This document shows positions 53,177 to 62,488 of a stretch of 64,000 nucleotides of DNA, piece after piece. The translations under genes and the position numbers were made by a program. The stretch's first letter is position 1, and every line of letters starts with the position of its first letter. The DNA comes from Mycetocola saprophilus (GTDB lineage: Bacteria > Actinomycetota > Actinomycetes > Actinomycetales > Microbacteriaceae), in NCBI RefSeq assembly GCF_000718085.1, contig NZ_JOEC01000002.1, forward strand, positions 310,001 to 374,000, read 5' to 3'. The notes below the pieces were generated by a model, which ran no database searches, had not been told where the DNA came from, and was given only the letters and a program-made list of their open reading frames with translations.

Positions 53177-54631
53177 ATGTGCGGTATCGTCGGCATCGTC
53201 TCATCAAGTCCCGTCAACCAGCAGGTCTATGACGCCCTGCTGCTCCTGCAGCACCGCGGTCAGGATTCCACCGGAATCGCCACCTCGGACGGATCCACCT
53301 TCCACATGCACAAGTCGAAGGGGCAGGTGCGTGAGGCGTACCGCACCCGGAACATGCGCTCGCTCACCGGCACCGTGGGCCTCGGCCACGTGCGCTACGC
53401 CACCACCGGCAGCGCGGCCAACGAGCAGGAGGCCCAGCCGTTCTACGTGAACGCGCCCTACGGCATCATCCTGGTGCACAACGGAAACCTCACCAACACC
53501 CGCGAGCTTTCCCGCGACCTGTTCCATGTGGACCGTCGTCACGTGAACTCGACCAGCGACACCGAGCTGCTGCTCAACGTGCTGGCCAACGAACTCCAGT
53601 CCTCGCTGAGTGGCCTGGACCTCGACCCCGACACCGTGTTCAACGCGGTCTCGCAGGTCCACGAGCGGGTCGAGGGCTCATATGCGGCGATCGCGATGAT
53701 CGCCGGCCACGGGCTGCTCGCCTTCCGCGACCCGTTCGGCATCCGCCCGCTGGTGCTGGGTCGCCGTCCGGGCAAGGGGCAGGACGAGTGGATCGTCGCC
53801 TCGGAGTCGCTGGTGCTGGAGAGCGCCGGCTACCAGCTGGTGCGCGATGTCGCCCCCGGCGAGGCCGTGTTCATCACCCCGAATGGTGAGCTGCACATCC
53901 GTCAGTGCGCCCTGAAGCCTCGCCTGGTGCCCTGCTCATTCGAGTATGTCTACCTGGCCCGTCCCGACTCGGTGATGAACGGCATCTCGGTCTACGACGC
54001 CCGTCTGCGCCTGGGCAACCGCCTCGCCGACACCATCGCCGAGCACATGCCGCTGGGTGACATCGACGTGGTCATGCCGATCCCCGACAGCTCGCGTCCC
54101 GCCGCCATGCAGGTCTCGCAGAAGCTCGGGATCGAATACCGCGAGGGCTTCTACAAGAACCGCTACATCGGTCGCACCTTCATCATGCCCGGGCAGGAGC
54201 AGCGCTCCAAGAGCGTCCGCCAGAAGCTCAACGCGATGGGCAGCGAGTTCCGCGGCAAGAACATCCTGATCGTGGACGACTCGGTGGTGCGCGGCACCAC
54301 CTCGCAGCAGATCGTGCAGATGGCCCGCGAGGCCGGCGCCAATAAGGTGACCTTCACCTCGGCGGCCCCGCCCGTGCGCTTCCCGCACGTGTACGGCATC
54401 AACATGCCCTCGCGTGCCGAGCTGGTGGCCCACGGCCGCAAGATCCCCGAGATCGCCAAGGCGCTGGGTGCCGACCACATGATCTACCAGGAAGTCGCGG
54501 ACATGCAGAGCGCGATCATCGAGGGCTCGGATGTGACCGAGCTTGAGATGAGCTGCTTCACCGGTGAGTACGTGACCGGCAGCGTGAGCGAGGAATACCT
54601 CGCCTGGGTCGAGAAGAACCAGCTCTCCTAG
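53177..54631 (+). CDS. purF: Amidophosphoribosyltransferase PurF
   Basis: The committing enzyme of purine synthesis, 484 residues. The N-terminal glutaminase nucleophile Cys2 is in MCGIVGIV, with no propeptide in front when ATG 53177 is used; QHRGQDSTGI follows. The phosphoribosyltransferase domain has the PRPP loop ILIVDDSVVRGTTS and the Cys-rich-free C-terminus typical of the actinobacterial type. A strong hairpin terminator follows. Feedback inhibition by AMP and GMP is expected from the family. Confidence 0.97.
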   Translation: MCGIVGIVSSSPVNQQVYDALLLLQHRGQDSTGIATSDGSTFHMHKSKGQVREAYRTRNMRSLTGTVGLGHVRYATTGSAANEQEAQPFYVNAPYGIILVHNGNLTNTRELSRDLFHVDRRHVNSTSDTELLLNVLANELQSSLSGLDLDPDTVFNAVSQVHERVEGSYAAIAMIAGHGLLAFRDPFGIRPLVLGRRPGKGQDEWIVASESLVLESAGYQLVRDVAPGEAVFITPNGELHIRQCALKPRLVPCSFEYVYLARPDSVMNGISVYDARLRLGNRLADTIAEHMPLGDIDVVMPIPDSSRPAAMQVSQKLGIEYREGFYKNRYIGRTFIMPGQEQRSKSVRQKLNAMGSEFRGKNILIVDDSVVRGTTSQQIVQMAREAGANKVTFTSAAPPVRFPHVYGINMPSRAELVAHGRKIPEIAKALGADHMIYQEVADMQSAIIEGSDVTELEMSCFTGEYVTGSVSEEYLAWVEKNQLS

Positions 54632-54642
54632 ACCGCGCTTAG

Positions 54643-54687
54643 CGGGCACCGTCCCACCCGGGTTTTCGGGCGGGTTGGTGCCCGTTT
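54643..54687 (+). terminator. Terminator after purF
   Basis: An outer eight-bp stem (54643-54650 with 54677-54684) and an inner stem with one mismatch, followed by TTT. It lies between purF and the convergent GNAT gene and may serve both. Confidence 0.8.
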
Positions 54688-54692
54688 GGCGT

Positions 54693-55196
54693 TTAAGCGC
54701 GCCAGATTTCCTCACCGTCATCGAAGACACCGGTGGGGGAGAAGCCCAGGGCGCGGGCCACCCCTTGGGAGCCGATGTTGTCGGGGTGGATGGCCGCGGC
54801 CAGATCGGGGATCCCGCCGGCTCTGAGCGTGGCCACCAGCCCGCGGGCGGCCTCGGTGGCGAACCCGCGGCGCTGGAACCGGGTGCCGACAACCCAGGCG
54901 ATCATTGCGCTTCCGGTGGCCGGGGTAATCGTCGCCTGCACCGTCCCCACCAGCTTGCCGGTTGCGTCCTCCCGGAGCAGCCAGTTTCCCCACGCCTCGG
55001 CGGATCCCGCCGGTGCTCCGGTGGACAGGCGTCGATAGCGGGCGCTCAGAGCCTCGAGACTCAGCGGTACGCCGCCGATATGGAGGTGCAGCTCGGGGTC
55101 ATCGAGAAACTCGAATGCCTCGGGCGCATGTGTGGGTCGCAGCGGCTCGGCACTCAGTCGAATGGTGTGGAAGGGAACGAGGGGATTCGTAGTCAT
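54693..55196 (-). CDS. GNAT family N-acetyltransferase
   Basis: A 167-residue acetyltransferase of the RimJ/RimL-like GNAT type. The acetyl-CoA-binding motif is VVGTRFQRRGFATEAARGLV, and IHPDNIGSQGVARALGFSPTG gives the typical C-terminal motif. ATG 55196 follows GGGG. The substrate cannot be inferred. It converges with purF. Confidence 0.85.
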   Translation of the reverse strand: MTTNPLVPFHTIRLSAEPLRPTHAPEAFEFLDDPELHLHIGGVPLSLEALSARYRRLSTGAPAGSAEAWGNWLLREDATGKLVGTVQATITPATGSAMIAWVVGTRFQRRGFATEAARGLVATLRAGGIPDLAAAIHPDNIGSQGVARALGFSPTGVFDDGEEIWRA

Positions 55197-55323
55197 CGGT
55201 CCCCACCGTAGCGCATCCCGTTCCATCGGCTGCCGCCGTTTCTCGGGGTGAGCGCGATGGGGTGTTCCGGGGCTGGGTGCGGGGTAGCGGCGGCCGCGCG
55301 GGGCACTGCCCCCGGGGTTAACG

Positions 55324-55362
55324 CCGTGAGGCCCCGGCCGGGTTACGGCAGGGGCCTCACGG
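55324..55362 (-). terminator. Hairpin downstream of the DUF3073 gene
   Basis: A 12-bp perfect stem (55324-55335 with 55351-55362) with a 15-base loop, 18 bases past the stop; it lacks a T tract. Confidence 0.6.
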
Positions 55363-55380
55363 GCACGGTGGAGGAACACG

Positions 55381-55572
55381 CTAGGCGTGTTTGCTCTCAC
55401 CCTCGTAGTCGTCGGCATACTCTGCCCACTTTGCGATCTCGGCGTCGTAGTGATCACCGGGGGCATGCCCGGTGAGCTCGCGCTCGAGCGCATCGTAATT
55501 GACCTCGGGACTGAATGATTTCAGCTCACGAGCGATCTTGGTGTGCTTTGCCTTTTGACGGCCGCGCCCCAT
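55381..55572 (-). CDS. DUF3073 domain-containing protein
   Basis: A 63-residue protein with the actinobacterial DUF3073 signature MGRGRQKAKHTKIARELK...YDALERELTG and an acidic C-terminus ending in EYADDYEGESKHA. The very basic N-terminus suggests nucleic-acid or ribosome contact, but the function is unknown. ATG 55572 follows GAGGGGG; a longer frame to 55587 starts before that site. Confidence 0.92.
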   Translation of the reverse strand: MGRGRQKAKHTKIARELKSFSPEVNYDALERELTGHAPGDHYDAEIAKWAEYADDYEGESKHA

Positions 55573-55797
55573 GCGAGACCCCCTCACGAATCAGTTTGTC
55601 GAACGGGGTTACCCGCCCGATGGTTTCACCAACCAGGGAACGATAAAGACTAACCTTGATCGTAGCATGCCATGCGACAAAGAGCGTCCATCGGCACACT
55701 CGTGCAGGGACGCCACGCCGAAAATCGCGAATTCGTTAAGCGGGGCGCGTGGGGGCGGCATATGCTTCCAAGACACGATACGGGAAGGGCGGTTTCG

Positions 55798-56223
55798 GTG
55801 AGCGAACGTGCACACACATACCCGCCGCTGCATACGTTTATTCTGGTGGGCATCGGCGCGATGGTGGGTGTTGCCGCGCGGGCACTGCTGGGGGAGGTGT
55901 GGCCGCCGCAGAACCATGTCGCCTATACGACGGTGGGGATCAACCTGTTGGGGGCGTTCTTGCTCGGCCTCCTCACCGACCGCCTGGCCGCCCGCGGTCC
56001 GGAGACCCCGCGCATCCGCGACGTGCGCCTGCTGCTGGGAACCGGGGTCATCGGCGGATTCACCACGTTCTCGGCCATCGCCATGGACACCGTCACCCTG
56101 CTCCACCTGGGTCGGATCACGGATGCCCTGATCTACGCCCTGATTTCGATGCTGGGCGGCGTGCTGACGGCCTGGCTCGGCATGATCCTGGGGGCAAAAT
56201 TCTTCCGAGGACGTACCCGATGA
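55798..56223 (+). CDS. crcB: Fluoride channel subunit CrcB/Fluc (first of a pair)
   Basis: A 141-residue four-helix protein. Fluc signatures are GAMVGVAARALLG, TTVGINLLGAFLLG and GTGVIGGFTTFSAIAMD, including the conserved Asn and the GGxTTFS sodium/phenylalanine region. GTG 55798 follows GGAAGGG. It exports fluoride by a channel mechanism. It overlaps the second crcB by ATGA. The two probably form a heterodimeric antiparallel channel, as in other Gram-positive bacteria with paired genes. I found no fluoride riboswitch in the upstream gap. Confidence 0.95.
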   Translation: MSERAHTYPPLHTFILVGIGAMVGVAARALLGEVWPPQNHVAYTTVGINLLGAFLLGLLTDRLAARGPETPRIRDVRLLLGTGVIGGFTTFSAIAMDTVTLLHLGRITDALIYALISMLGGVLTAWLGMILGAKFFRGRTR

Positions 56224-56597
56224 GCGCCGGGATTTTTGCGCTGGTCATCCTTGCCGGCGGGCTGGGCGGAATCCTGCGCTACTGGCTGGACGACCGGATC
56301 CGCGCGCGGGTGGGCGCGGCATTCCCCTGGGGCATCCTGGTGGTGAATGCCTCCGGTGCCTTCGCGCTCGGGCTCCTCACCGGACTACTCGGAGCCTGGG
56401 GCCTGGACGACAGTGTCCGGCTCATCCTGGGTGTTGGATTCCTGGGCGGGTATACAACGCTCAGCACCGCGAGTGTGGACTCGGTGAAGCTCATTCGGGC
56501 GGGCCATCCGGGCCGCGCGCTGACCAATTCGCTGGGCAGTCTGGCGCTCGGCGTGGCGCTGGCCGGCCTCGGCTATTTTCTGGGCTCGCTCGCCTAG
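56220..56597 (+). CDS. crcB: Fluoride channel subunit CrcB/Fluc (second of a pair)
   Basis: A 125-residue partner with GGLGGILRYWLDD, ILVVNASGAFALGLLTG and GFLGGYTTLSTASVDS. The Asn in VVNASG and the GGYTTLS loop are conserved, while Phe of the usual TTFS is Leu here, a common asymmetry between the two subunits. The start overlaps the first crcB by ATGA (56220-56223). Confidence 0.95.
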   Translation: MSAGIFALVILAGGLGGILRYWLDDRIRARVGAAFPWGILVVNASGAFALGLLTGLLGAWGLDDSVRLILGVGFLGGYTTLSTASVDSVKLIRAGHPGRALTNSLGSLALGVALAGLGYFLGSLA

Positions 56598-56664
56598 GCG
56601 ATTGATGAACGCCGGAGTCGGCGCGAATCGGTCCCGTCCGGCCCCGGCTGCCTAAGATGGGGGC

Positions 56665-58089
56665 ATGAACGAACCCGCGCTGGCCGCCCGCACCCTCGTG
56701 GTCCTGCTGGGGGATTGGCGCGGGGTCGGTACCACCTATCGGAACCTGGCCGACCGCATCCGGCTGCTGATCCTGGACGGCCGGATCCCCTCGGGCACCC
56801 GGCTGCCCGCCGAACGCGAGCTGGCCGAGCGGCTCGGGCTCAGCCGGGCGACGATCAGCTCGGCCTACCGGGATCTGCGCGAGCGCGCGGTGCTGCACTC
56901 GGTGCGTGGATCGGGGAGTGTGGCGCGGATCAATCCCGCATCCCTGGCCCGCGAACCCGGGGGACGTCCGGTCCTGCTTGATCTCGCCCGCGCCTCGCTG
57001 CCCGCGGCCCCGCAGCTGCCCGAGGCCGCGCTGGCCGCCGCCGAGGCGCTGCCGCGCTACCTGGATGCCGACTCCGATCCGGTGGGTCTGCCCGAGCTGC
57101 GCGCGGCCATCGCCGCCCGCTACAGTGCCCAGGGGCTGCCGACCCGACCCGATCAGATCATGGTGACCCTGGGCGCTCAGCACGCGATCGGCCTGGTGAC
57201 CCGGCTGTTCCTGGCCCGCGGGGATCGCGCCCTGATCGAGCATCCCAGCTATCCCTACGCCCACGACACGATGCGCGCACTGGGTGCCCGGGTGGTGGCC
57301 GTTCCGGTGACCGCGGAAACCGGGTGGGACGCCGACGAGCTGATCGACACCGTCGAGCGCACGAGCCCCGCGCTGGCCTACCTGATGCCCGACTTCCACA
57401 ACCCCACCGGCGCCAGCATGCCCTGCGACCTGCGCGAACGGCTGTGCCGGGTGGCGGCTAAGCAGGGCACCGTGCTGCTGATCGATGAGACCACCGCGGA
57501 CCTCGACATCGACCGTCCCGGACCCGTACGTCCCTTCGCCGTGGACAACCGCTCGGGGGCCGAGATCATCACCGTCGGCACCGTGGGTAAAACCCTCTGG
57601 GCGGGCATCCGGCTCGGCTGGATCCGCGCCGAAGCCTCCACGATCACCCGCCTGGTGGCCTCGCGCACCCGCAGCGACCTGGGCACCTCGATCCTCGAAC
57701 AGCTCACCGTCCTCGAGGCCTTCAAGGCGATGCCGCAGATTCTTGAGCTGCGCCAGCGGCAGCTCCGGGCCACCCGCGATGTCACCCTGGCCTACCTCGC
57801 CTCGCGGGTGCCCGAGTGGCAGATCCCGCACGTACACGGGGGGCTGGCGCTCTGGGTCAACCTGGGCACCCCGGTCAGTTCCCGGCTGACCCTCACCGCC
57901 CGCGGGCACGGACTGCTGCTCTCGGCGGGGCCGCGGTTCGGGGCCGATGGGGCGTTTGAACGCTTCCTGCGCATCCCGATCACCGGACCCAGCGAGGTCA
58001 CCGAGACCGCGCTGGCCGCGCTGGTGGACAGCTGGGAGGAACTTCGCCGGGCCCCGGATCCGGAGCTGCCGCCACCCGGGCGCTATTAA
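56665..58089 (+). CDS. MocR-type regulator: GntR wHTH fused to PLP-dependent aminotransferase fold
   Basis: A 474-residue protein. Residues 20-90 form a GntR winged helix (YRNLADRIRLLILDGRIPSGTRLPAERELAERLGLSRATI). The rest is an aspartate-aminotransferase fold (DFHNPTGASM) with the PLP-binding Lys309 in GTVGKTLWAGIRLGW, of the MocR/YczR type. Such proteins bind PLP and regulate vitamin B6, transport or amino-acid genes rather than acting mainly as enzymes. ATG 56665 lies six bases after TAAGAT (56653-56658), a leaderless arrangement. No adjacent YczE-type membrane protein is seen, so the target is unknown. Confidence 0.9.
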   Translation: MNEPALAARTLVVLLGDWRGVGTTYRNLADRIRLLILDGRIPSGTRLPAERELAERLGLSRATISSAYRDLRERAVLHSVRGSGSVARINPASLAREPGGRPVLLDLARASLPAAPQLPEAALAAAEALPRYLDADSDPVGLPELRAAIAARYSAQGLPTRPDQIMVTLGAQHAIGLVTRLFLARGDRALIEHPSYPYAHDTMRALGARVVAVPVTAETGWDADELIDTVERTSPALAYLMPDFHNPTGASMPCDLRERLCRVAAKQGTVLLIDETTADLDIDRPGPVRPFAVDNRSGAEIITVGTVGKTLWAGIRLGWIRAEASTITRLVASRTRSDLGTSILEQLTVLEAFKAMPQILELRQRQLRATRDVTLAYLASRVPEWQIPHVHGGLALWVNLGTPVSSRLTLTARGHGLLLSAGPRFGADGAFERFLRIPITGPSEVTETALAALVDSWEELRRAPDPELPPPGRY

Positions 58090-58254
58090 AAAGCCGAAAG
58101 TTTTCCTCCGGACCGGCAATATCCGTGGGAAAAGTGGTGTTGCAGACAACGACGCGGTTCCCGGAAAACGCCCGCGATCATGCGAGAATAGGCGGCGAGG
58201 CGTACCGACACCAGGCCGGTATCGGGCGCCCCATACCGACACCCAGGGAGTAAC

Positions 58255-61200
58255 GTGCATAAGCTCGCCGTCCTCAGTCTGAAAAACCGGGCGCTGATCG
58301 CGCTGATCACCGTGGTGGTTGCGCTCTTCGGTGGCCTCGCGATGACCAGCCTCAAGCAGGAACTCGCCCCCAGCGTGCAGTTCCCCCAGCTTGTGGTGTT
58401 CACCGCGTACCCCGGAGCGGCCCCGGAGGTGGTCAACAACGACCTCTCCACGCCGATCGAAACGGCGATTCAGGGGGTGCCGGGACTCGAATCCACGGCC
58501 ACCACGTCGAGTACCAACTCCTCCCTGGTGACGGCAACGTTCAAATACGGCACCGATCTGGCCACCGCCGAGCAGAAAATCGGCCAGGCGATCAACCGGA
58601 TCAAGTCGACCCTGCCGGATAACACCGATCCGCAGGTGATCTCGGCGAGCATCGACGACCTCCCGGTCATCCAGATCGCGGCCACCGGCAAGTACACCAT
58701 CACCGAACTCGCCGACGCGCTGCGCCGCGAGGCCGTGCCGGACCTCACCAACGTCGAGGGTGTGCGCGATGCCTCCCTCGTGGGTGCGCCGACCCAGCGC
58801 ATCACGATCACCCCGGATCTGGCCCAGCTGGCCGCCGCCGGGGTATCCTCCAGCGCCATCTCGGACACCCTGAAGCAGAACGGTGTGCTGCTGCCGGCCG
58901 GCGAAATCACCGAGGCAAATAAGACCTATTCGGTGCAGGCGGGAACCCAGCTGGGAAGCGTCGCCGACATCGCCGCCCTCCCGCTGGTAGGCGCAACCCC
59001 GAGCCCCGAGGGGGTCGTGCACACGATCGGTTCGGTGGCCAAGGTTGAGCTCGGTCAGGACCCGCAGACCTCGATCTCCCGGGTGGATGGTGAGCCCGCC
59101 GTCACCATCGCGATCACCAAGACCCCGGACGCCAACACGGTTGCGGTTTCCCAGGCCGTACGCGACCTGATCCCCGATGTGGAAAAGAAGCTGGGCACCG
59201 ACGTCAAGCTTTCGGTGGTCTTCGATCAGGCCCCCTACATCGAGCAGTCGATCGAGTCCCTGGCGACCGAGGGCCTGCTGGGTCTGGTGTTTGCAGTCCT
59301 GGTGATCCTGCTGTTCCTGCTGGATGTGCGCGCGACCCTGGTGACGGCGATCTCGATCCCCACCTCGGTGCTGATCACCTTCATCGGGCTGCAGGCCACC
59401 GGCTACACCCTGAACATTCTGACCCTGGGTGCGCTCACCATCGCGATCGGTCGCGTGGTGGATGACTCGATTGTGGTCATCGAAAACATTAAGCGTCACC
59501 TCCAGCTCAGCCCCGATCAAACCCCTGCCGCGCGCCTGGGTGCGATCGGCGTGGCCGTGCGCGAGGTGGCCGGGGCGATTACCGCCTCGACCATCACCAC
59601 CGTCGCGGTGTTCCTGCCGCTGGCCTTCGTGGGCGAAATGACCGGCGAGCTGTTCCGGCCGTTCGCGCTCACGGTGACCATCGCGCTGGCGGCCTCGCTG
59701 CTGGTCGCGTTGACCATCGTGCCGGTGCTGGCGTTCTGGTTCCTCCGGGTCAAGAAGGACAAGCCGGCCAAGGAGGTCAAGACCGCGCCGGAGCCCGCCC
59801 GGGCCCCGCTGGCGATCGAGGCGGCACCGGCGAGCCCCGCGGAGGCGACTGCCGCAACGGCGTCCGCGTCCGAGTCTGAGCCAGAGTCTGCCGCTGCCGC
59901 TCCGTCCGCTTCAGCTGCTGCGTCCGCGTCTGCCGAGGACCCCGCAGGGTCCGAGCATGCCCCCGCGTCGGACGCCGGGGTGGATTCCGCCACCACGGAG
60001 ATCGCCGTCGTTCAGGAGACCGCCGAATCCGGTACGCCGGTGCCCGCGGCGACCGACGCCGAACTCGCGCCCGCGGCGACCGACGCCGAACCCGCGCCCG
60101 CGGCAACCGAAGCCGAACCCGCGTCCGCGGCGACCGACGTGCCGGAAAACGAGTCCGCCTCCGCGGAGCCGATTGCCGCCAGCCTCGCGGCCGCGGGAGA
60201 TGAAACCGCGAACACGCCGGCGTCGACCGAGGCCGCGGCCCAGACTGCACACACCCCGCACGTCCCGCACGCCGCCCACGCCGCCCACGCGGCCCATGTC
60301 GGGGCCGACGGGGTTGCGCTGGAGCCCTCGCTCACCACCACCGCGACTCGTGAACAGGATGCCGAGCCGGAAACCGGGTCGATTCCCGTGGTTCCCGGTG
60401 CCCCGCGCACCCGCCGTGCTCGCCGGGCAGCCTCCGGGGAGGGCATCGAGCCCGACGAGCTGGACAACCCCAGCTGGCTGCAGCGTGGGTATCTGCCGAT
60501 CATCTCCTGGACGGTCAAGCACTCGGTCACGACCCTGCTGCTCGCCCTCCTGGTGCTGGGCGGAACCGGGTTCCTGGCGCAGTTCATGAAGCTCAGCTTC
60601 CTGGGGTCCTCGGGCCAGAACACCCTGAACATCTCGCAGACCCTGGAACAGGGCGCGAGCCTCCAGACTCAGGACACCGCGGCCTCCACGGTGGAGAAGA
60701 AGCTGCGCGAGATCAAGGGCATCGATACGGTTCAGGTGTCGATTGGTTCCAGCGGCAGCGCGCTCTCCGACGCCTTCTCCGGCGGTGGATCGGGCAACAT
60801 CAGCTACTCGATCACCACCGACGCCAACGCCGACCAGGACGCCCTGCAGGCCACCGTTCGCAAGGAACTGGACAAGCTCAAGGGGGTCGGCACGCTCAAG
60901 CTGGCCGCCAGCTCGGGCTTCGGTGCCTCGAACGTGATCAAGATCGACGTGCAGGCCTCCAGCGCCAAGGCCCTGGCCGAGGCGACCAAGACCCTGCACG
61001 ATAAGGCGGCCAAGCTCGATGGTGCCGCCGAGGTGGATGACACCATCTCCGAGGCCCGCCCCTTCATCCAGGTCAAGGTGGATCGCGACGCCGCCGCCAA
61101 GGTTGGCCTCTCCGAGGTGGCGCTGGGCGGCATCGTGGCCCAGGCAATGCGTCCGGGCCAGATCGGTCAGATCGCGCTGGATGAAACCACCGTGAAGATC

Positions 61201-62121
61201 TACCTCGCCAGCGAGAACCCGCCGCAGACCCTCGCCGAGGTGCAGGGCCTGACCATCCCGACCCTGGGCGGCCCCCAGCGCCTGGATGCCCTGGCCAACG
61301 TCTCGGTGGTGGATGGCCCGGCCACGATCACCACGATTCGCGGCGACCGTTCGGCCTCGGTTAACATCACCCCCGCCGGCGAGGACATCGGCGGGCTCAG
61401 CTCGCAGGTGACCAAGCTCCTCAAGGACACCAAGCTCCCCGACGGGGTGACCGCCGCTATCGGTGGTGTGGCCTCGGATCAGAGCACCGCGTTTAGTCAG
61501 CTGGGCCTGGCGATGCTCGCGGCGATCCTGATCGTGTACATCGTCATGGTGGCCACCTTCCGCTCGCTGCGTCAGCCGCTGCTGCTGCTGGTTTCGGTGC
61601 CGTTCGCGGCCACCGGTGCCATCGGCCTGCAGGTGGCGACCGGCGTCCCGCTGGGTGTGCCCTCGCTGATCGGTGTGCTGATGCTGGTGGGTATCGTGGT
61701 GACCAACGCGATCGTGATGATCGACCTGGTCAACCAGTACCGCGAGCGGGGACTCAGCGTCCCCGAGGCGGTCAAGCACGGTGCCGCCCGACGTCTGCGC
61801 CCGATCCTGATGACCGCGCTGGCGACGATCTTCGCGCTGATCCCGATGGCCCTGGGCATCACCGGACACGGCGGGTTCATCTCGCAGCCGCTGGCGATCG
61901 TGGTGATTGGTGGTCTGCTCTCCTCGACCGTGTTGACCCTGATCGTGCTGCCGAGCCTCTACAACCTCGTCGAGGGTGCCAAGGACCGTCGTGCCGAGAA
62001 GCGTGCGGCCAAGGCCGCGGCAAAGGCGGCGGCCGATTCGGGAATCCCGAACGTCGCCCAGACCGATTCCGAGGCGGCACGGTCCGGTTCCGGCCCGGCC
62101 CAGACCGGCCGGAACGGCTAA
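58255..62121 (+). CDS. RND-family efflux pump (HAE1/AcrB-like) with large Ala-rich central insertion
   Basis: A 1,288-residue exporter. GTG 58255 has GGGAG four bases upstream. The first half has the N-terminal helix, porter domain and six-helix bundle including TIAIGRVVDDSIVVIENI, with the proton-relay Asp pair. The second half repeats the layout (LMLVGIVVTNAIVMIDLVNQYRERG). The sequence at residues about 502-738, between helix 6 and the second porter half, is an insertion of Ala/Glu/Pro/Ser-rich low complexity, including tandem EPAPAATEA-type units and an AAHAAHAAH stretch. Such an insertion is unusual in RND proteins. The C-terminal tail is also Ala/Lys-rich. No membrane-fusion or outer-membrane partner is present, as expected in a Gram-positive cell. 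The substrate is unknown. Confidence 0.92.
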   Translation: MHKLAVLSLKNRALIALITVVVALFGGLAMTSLKQELAPSVQFPQLVVFTAYPGAAPEVVNNDLSTPIETAIQGVPGLESTATTSSTNSSLVTATFKYGTDLATAEQKIGQAINRIKSTLPDNTDPQVISASIDDLPVIQIAATGKYTITELADALRREAVPDLTNVEGVRDASLVGAPTQRITITPDLAQLAAAGVSSSAISDTLKQNGVLLPAGEITEANKTYSVQAGTQLGSVADIAALPLVGATPSPEGVVHTIGSVAKVELGQDPQTSISRVDGEPAVTIAITKTPDANTVAVSQAVRDLIPDVEKKLGTDVKLSVVFDQAPYIEQSIESLATEGLLGLVFAVLVILLFLLDVRATLVTAISIPTSVLITFIGLQATGYTLNILTLGALTIAIGRVVDDSIVVIENIKRHLQLSPDQTPAARLGAIGVAVREVAGAITASTITTVAVFLPLAFVGEMTGELFRPFALTVTIALAASLLVALTIVPVLAFWFLRVKKDKPAKEVKTAPEPARAPLAIEAAPASPAEATAATASASESEPESAAAAPSASAAASASAEDPAGSEHAPASDAGVDSATTEIAVVQETAESGTPVPAATDAELAPAATDAEPAPAATEAEPASAATDVPENESASAEPIAASLAAAGDETANTPASTEAAAQTAHTPHVPHAAHAAHAAHVGADGVALEPSLTTTATREQDAEPETGSIPVVPGAPRTRRARRAASGEGIEPDELDNPSWLQRGYLPIISWTVKHSVTTLLLALLVLGGTGFLAQFMKLSFLGSSGQNTLNISQTLEQGASLQTQDTAASTVEKKLREIKGIDTVQVSIGSSGSALSDAFSGGGSGNISYSITTDANADQDALQATVRKELDKLKGVGTLKLAASSGFGASNVIKIDVQASSAKALAEATKTLHDKAAKLDGAAEVDDTISEARPFIQVKVDRDAAAKVGLSEVALGGIVAQAMRPGQIGQIALDETTVKIYLASENPPQTLAEVQGLTIPTLGGPQRLDALANVSVVDGPATITTIRGDRSASVNITPAGEDIGGLSSQVTKLLKDTKLPDGVTAAIGGVASDQSTAFSQLGLAMLAAILIVYIVMVATFRSLRQPLLLLVSVPFAATGAIGLQVATGVPLGVPSLIGVLMLVGIVVTNAIVMIDLVNQYRERGLSVPEAVKHGAARRLRPILMTALATIFALIPMALGITGHGGFISQPLAIVVIGGLLSSTVLTLIVLPSLYNLVEGAKDRRAEKRAAKAAAKAAADSGIPNVAQTDSEAARSGSGPAQTGRNG

Positions 62122-62135
62122 CCCGCACCATCACA

Positions 62136-62170
62136 CTCGGGGCCTCGCACACACCGTGCGGGGCCCCGAG
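62136..62170 (+). terminator. Hairpin after the RND pump gene
   Basis: A stem of nine plus four base pairs (62136-62144 with 62162-62170; GCAC 62147-62150 with GTGC 62156-62159) lies 14 bases past the stop. No T tract. Confidence 0.6.
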
Positions 62171-62488
62171 TGCGTGCGATGCCCGTGAGTCGAGGCGAGC
62201 GTGCGCCGCCGCACCCGTGCCGAGCGTGTGCGGCATCCGTGTCTGACCGCCGGGCGTGTGCCCCGCCGCACCCGTGCCCCGAGTGCGTCTGGCCTCCGTG
62301 TCTGCCCGCCGGATGCGTGCGTCCACGACACTCGAACGGGGAGCGTAAAAACCCGCGTTCGGGGTACATACACCCGGCAGCGGGTGGGTCAGACTGTTGC
62401 ATGGTTCGTGCCCACACGGGGTCGCCAGAACAGTCAGCAGCGTGGGCAGATCCTGACCCGTGCGACCAACGCCCGGGAGATTCCCTCG
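62171..62488. other. Intergenic stretch with degenerate GC-rich repeats
   Basis: This 318-base gap holds no convincing gene. It contains two related segments that begin with GCCGCACCCGTGCC at 62208 and again at 62265 (57 bases apart), each continuing with a CCGTGTCTG(A/C)CCGCCGG motif. A third, poorer copy begins near 62165. The distal part (62340-62488) carries the promoter region of the surface-protein gene, with GGGAG nine bases before its ATG. Confidence 0.5.

Noticed and set aside
55573..55797. Fluoride riboswitch upstream of crcB
   Set aside because: A GATGG occurs in CCCGCCCGATGG, but the surrounding pairing and the downstream conserved parts of the crcB motif are not found, and it lies next to the divergent DUF3073 start.
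56491..59520. 1,009-codon minus-strand frame
   Set aside because: It is a shadow of crcB, the MocR regulator and the RND pump; it crosses three genes and has no recognisable domains.
59911..61869. 652-codon minus-strand frame opposite the RND pump
   Set aside because: It mirrors the Ala-rich insertion and porter domain of the pump and lacks a ribosome site or domain match.
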